Shown here one piece after another: positions 57,967 through 59,827 of a stretch of 59,827 bases of DNA. The first letter of the stretch is position 1. Each line of letters opens with the position of its first letter. The stretch is from the IMG/VR virus record IMGVR_UViG_3300042292_000091, positions 1 through 59,827 of that record. One strand, written 5' to 3'. The notes below the pieces were generated by a model. The model was not told where the DNA came from. It saw only the letters and a list, made by a program, of their open reading frames with translations, and searched no databases. The translations under genes and the position numbers were made by a program. The stretch is from a virus.

Positions 57967-59827
57967 ATGAACCAATATCCTGCGGCGGGACTCGCGTCCC
58001 TTGTAGCCGCTCAAGGCCGTAACGGGGATTCCGCCCTCGTTCACATGACTCCCGAAGAGGTTCGCAGCCTCCAAGCCATCGCCCGTGCACAGGGTGTGGA
58101 ACTGCCGGTCAATCCGGTAACAGGGGTCCTTGAAGCGTCGGCCCTTAGTAGATTTTTAAGTTCTATTGGAAGGGGCATTGCTAACGTCGGTCGCACGATA
58201 ATCCAAAACCCTCAGACCACCGCATTGATTGCTGGCACCGCCTACGGCGCTATCAAGGGCGATCTACAAAAGGGTCTTGAGGCGGGCATGAAAGCCTACG
58301 CCGGGACTAAGTTGCTCGGTGGTATTACGAGCGCAGTACAGCAAGGTAGGAGAACCCCCGGTATCGCGGGTCCTGCTGGATACAGAGAGGCTTCTCGTGG
58401 AGCAGATGACTTTGGCGAAGTTGCACCGGGTTTGATGGATGTTAAGCCTACGGTTGAAGCTCCGTTAGGTAGAAGTCCTGCCAGTGGTGGCGGGCTTGAT
58501 GCGCTCTTACAACGAATACTAGGCGGCGGTCAGTCGGGTACTACGCAACAAGGGCAACCCTCGCAAGGACAACAGGGACAGCAGGGTATTTTCGGTCGAG
58601 GCACTGACCCGATCATGCAGGCGATTGCGCTTTATGCAATGAATCGTGCTGAACAAAAGGCGACGGGACAACGACCGGGTATTCCAACTCCGCAGCCTCA
58701 ACAGTACCGCAACGTCCAGTTTAATTACGGACGGGTCAATCCAAGGTTCCGTGAGCCGGGGCAACCGTACTTTATTGACGGCGGCTATACCGATCAGGGC
58801 TACACCACGCAGTTCCCTGATTACAGTAGGCCACCACCTACGGGGCAAGCGCCACAAGCGCCTAATCAACCGCCACAGACTCCTCCACGGAACCAACCTC
58901 CTCCTTACGCGCAGGATGATCGTCGCTACGGGCTGCAAATGGCTTCGGGCGGCGTCGCCTACGCGGATGGCGGAGTTTCTGAAACGGCGAGCAACTTGGA
59001 GCAAGACGAGCAAAGGAGGCGCGAAGAATACTTCCGTAACCTCCGCCCTTTCGCTCCCGCCCTGACTGATCAGTATCGCACCGATGCAACTCGCATCGGG
59101 TCAGTTCAGGGCGTTGATCCTTATAACCGCGATCCGCTTACCCGCCTGACGCAGCCCGCACCCAGAGGTGTAGGCACGGAAGGTATTGCCTCACTCCAAC
59201 CGTACGATGAATCGCTCGCTGAGTGGTATCGTTCGCTATTAGTCCCCCCGATTGGCCGTGCGCCGCTTGAGACGGGAGACTATTTCACGACTACGCCGAA
59301 GCGTGGTGCGACTAACTATGGCCCGGTAATTAATTACCCGCCCCCGCCACCTCCGCCAATAGTTGTCCCGCCGCCCCCGCCACCTCCGCCGCTCACCTGC
59401 CCAAATGGTGAGCCTTTTGACTTAATTCGTTTGGCACAGGGACTTGACCCGTGCGGCATTGGCGGCTGCGGCGCTAACGAATATTTTGACGTCAGCACGA
59501 AGCAGTGCGAGTGTATGCCCGGCACTACTCGTGGTGCCGATGGCGTTTGCGGTAAAGGACCTCCGGGACCTCCGGGACCTCCGGGACCTCCGGGACCTCC
59601 GGGACCTCCGGGACCTCCGGGACCTCCGGGGCCGCCTCAACCTCCGGGACCTCCGGGACCTCCGGGACCTCCGGGACCTCCGGGACCTCCGGGACCTCCG
59701 GGGCCGCCTCAACCTCCGGGACCTCCGGGGCCGCCTCAACCTCCGGGACCTCCGGGACCTCCGGGACCTCCGGGGCCGCCTCAACCTCCGGGACCTCCGG
59801 GACCTCCGGGACCGCCGGTGCCTCCGG
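57967..59827 (+). CDS. Collagen-like virion protein, 3' end outside window
   Basis: At least 620 residues; GGGGGG precedes the ATG. Residues 1-180: [21 protein letters not shown] and a [18 protein letters not shown] helix. The middle is Gln/Pro-rich with [12 protein letters not shown] (near 330). A Pro-rich hinge [18 protein letters not shown] leads to a Cys-rich segment ([24 protein letters not shown]). From about 530 it is pure (GPP)n broken by GPPQPP, encoded by the 9-mer GGACCTCCG, up to the end. No stop is reached. Confidence 0.85.
   Translation, partial: MNQYPAAGLASLVAAQGRNGDSALVHMTPEEVRSLQAIARAQGVELPVNPVTGVLEASALSRFLSSIGRGIANVGRTIIQNPQTTALIAGTAYGAIKGDLQKGLEAGMKAYAGTKLLGGITSAVQQGRRTPGIAGPAGYREASRGADDFGEVAPGLMDVKPTVEAPLGRSPASGGGLDALLQRILGGGQSGTTQQGQPSQGQQGQQGIFGRGTDPIMQAIALYAMNRAEQKATGQRPGIPTPQPQQYRNVQFNYGRVNPRFREPGQPYFIDGGYTDQGYTTQFPDYSRPPPTGQAPQAPNQPPQTPPRNQPPPYAQDDRRYGLQMASGGVAYADGGVSETASNLEQDEQRRREEYFRNLRPFAPALTDQYRTDATRIGSVQGVDPYNRDPLTRLTQPAPRGVGTEGIASLQPYDESLAEWYRSLLVPPIGRAPLETGDYFTTTPKRGATNYGPVINYPPPPPPPIVVPPPPPPPPLTCPNGEPFDLIRLAQGLDPCGIGGCGANEYFDVSTKQCECMPGTTRGADGVCGKGPPGPPGPPGPPGPPGPPGPPGPPGPPQPPGPPGPPGPPGPPGPPGPPGPPQPPGPPGPPQPPGPPGPPGPPGPPQPPGPPGPPGPPVPP
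59557..59827 (+). repeat. Tandem 9-bp repeat encoding Gly-Pro-Pro
   Basis: Units GGACCTCCG (Gly-Pro-Pro) in tandem, interrupted by GGGCCGCCTCAACCTCCG (GPPQPP) variants. Near-identical units explain why the contig ends here. Confidence 0.95.

Overview
The window is almost certainly one nearly complete genome of an uncultured tailed phage with a podovirus-like (short-tailed) virion. It has a large terminase, a P22-like portal with a long coiled-coil tail, scaffold, HK97-fold-type major capsid protein, gp4-like adaptor, a nozzle-type tail protein, glycine-rich fibres, holin and GH24 endolysin. There is no tail tape measure or sheath. No integrase, excisionase, transposase, CRISPR array or tRNA gene was found. 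Gene families and motifs are those of phages recovered from aquatic metagenomes; the host cannot be named from sequence, although a GTA-type holin and a consensus DnaA box point to a Gram-negative bacterium.

Layout. (A) 1-7714, plus strand: the end of the virion module, with internal or ejected proteins including a 1846-residue polyvalent-type protein. (B) 7715-17594, minus strand: replication and recombination, with AEP primase-helicase, small HTH protein, putative ssDNA-binding protein, SNF2-type ATPase, HNH-like protein, Cas4/RecB-like nuclease and family A DNA polymerase. (C) 17584-23928, minus strand: an enzyme island with a DUF6065-like protein, two 2OG-Fe(II) oxygenases, a DxD glycosyltransferase, a TPR/double-glycosyltransferase fusion and a SAM methyltransferase. 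(D) 23945-24533: a non-coding array of 102 degenerate pentamers obeying NNRCC (GGYNN on the transcribed strand), split by three near-identical hairpin modules. This is the most unusual element in the window. (E) 24539-32207, minus strand: early or accessory genes, including VRR-NUC, DUF3310, a MoxR ATPase paired with a metallopeptidase/VWA protein, and many tiny coupled genes. A 16-20 bp palindrome recurs among them and beyond, eight copies in all. (F) 32208-34573: mostly non-coding, with a hairpin-rich segment, a consensus DnaA box beside about 12 copies of an 8-bp iteron and AT-rich trinucleotide repeats (origin candidate), and one minus-strand gene. (G) 34574-59827, plus strand: packaging, capsid, a set of small basic proteins with a shared C-terminal motif, tail, fibres, a sulfotransferase-like gene, lysis, nozzle, and an unfinished collagen-like protein that runs off the right end.

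How it fits together. Minus-strand early and replication genes and plus-strand late genes diverge from the origin-like region near 33-34.5 kb and converge at 7714/7715, where two stop codons abut. Tight TAATG/ATGA/GTGA overlaps show extensive translational coupling. The left edge begins in mid-gene and the right edge ends inside GPP repeats, so the sequence was probably broken at that repeat. Presence of collagen-like (Gly-Pro-Pro)n together with two prolyl-hydroxylase-fold oxygenases and glycosyltransferases suggests, as a hypothesis, a phage-encoded pathway for modifying its own virion collagen.
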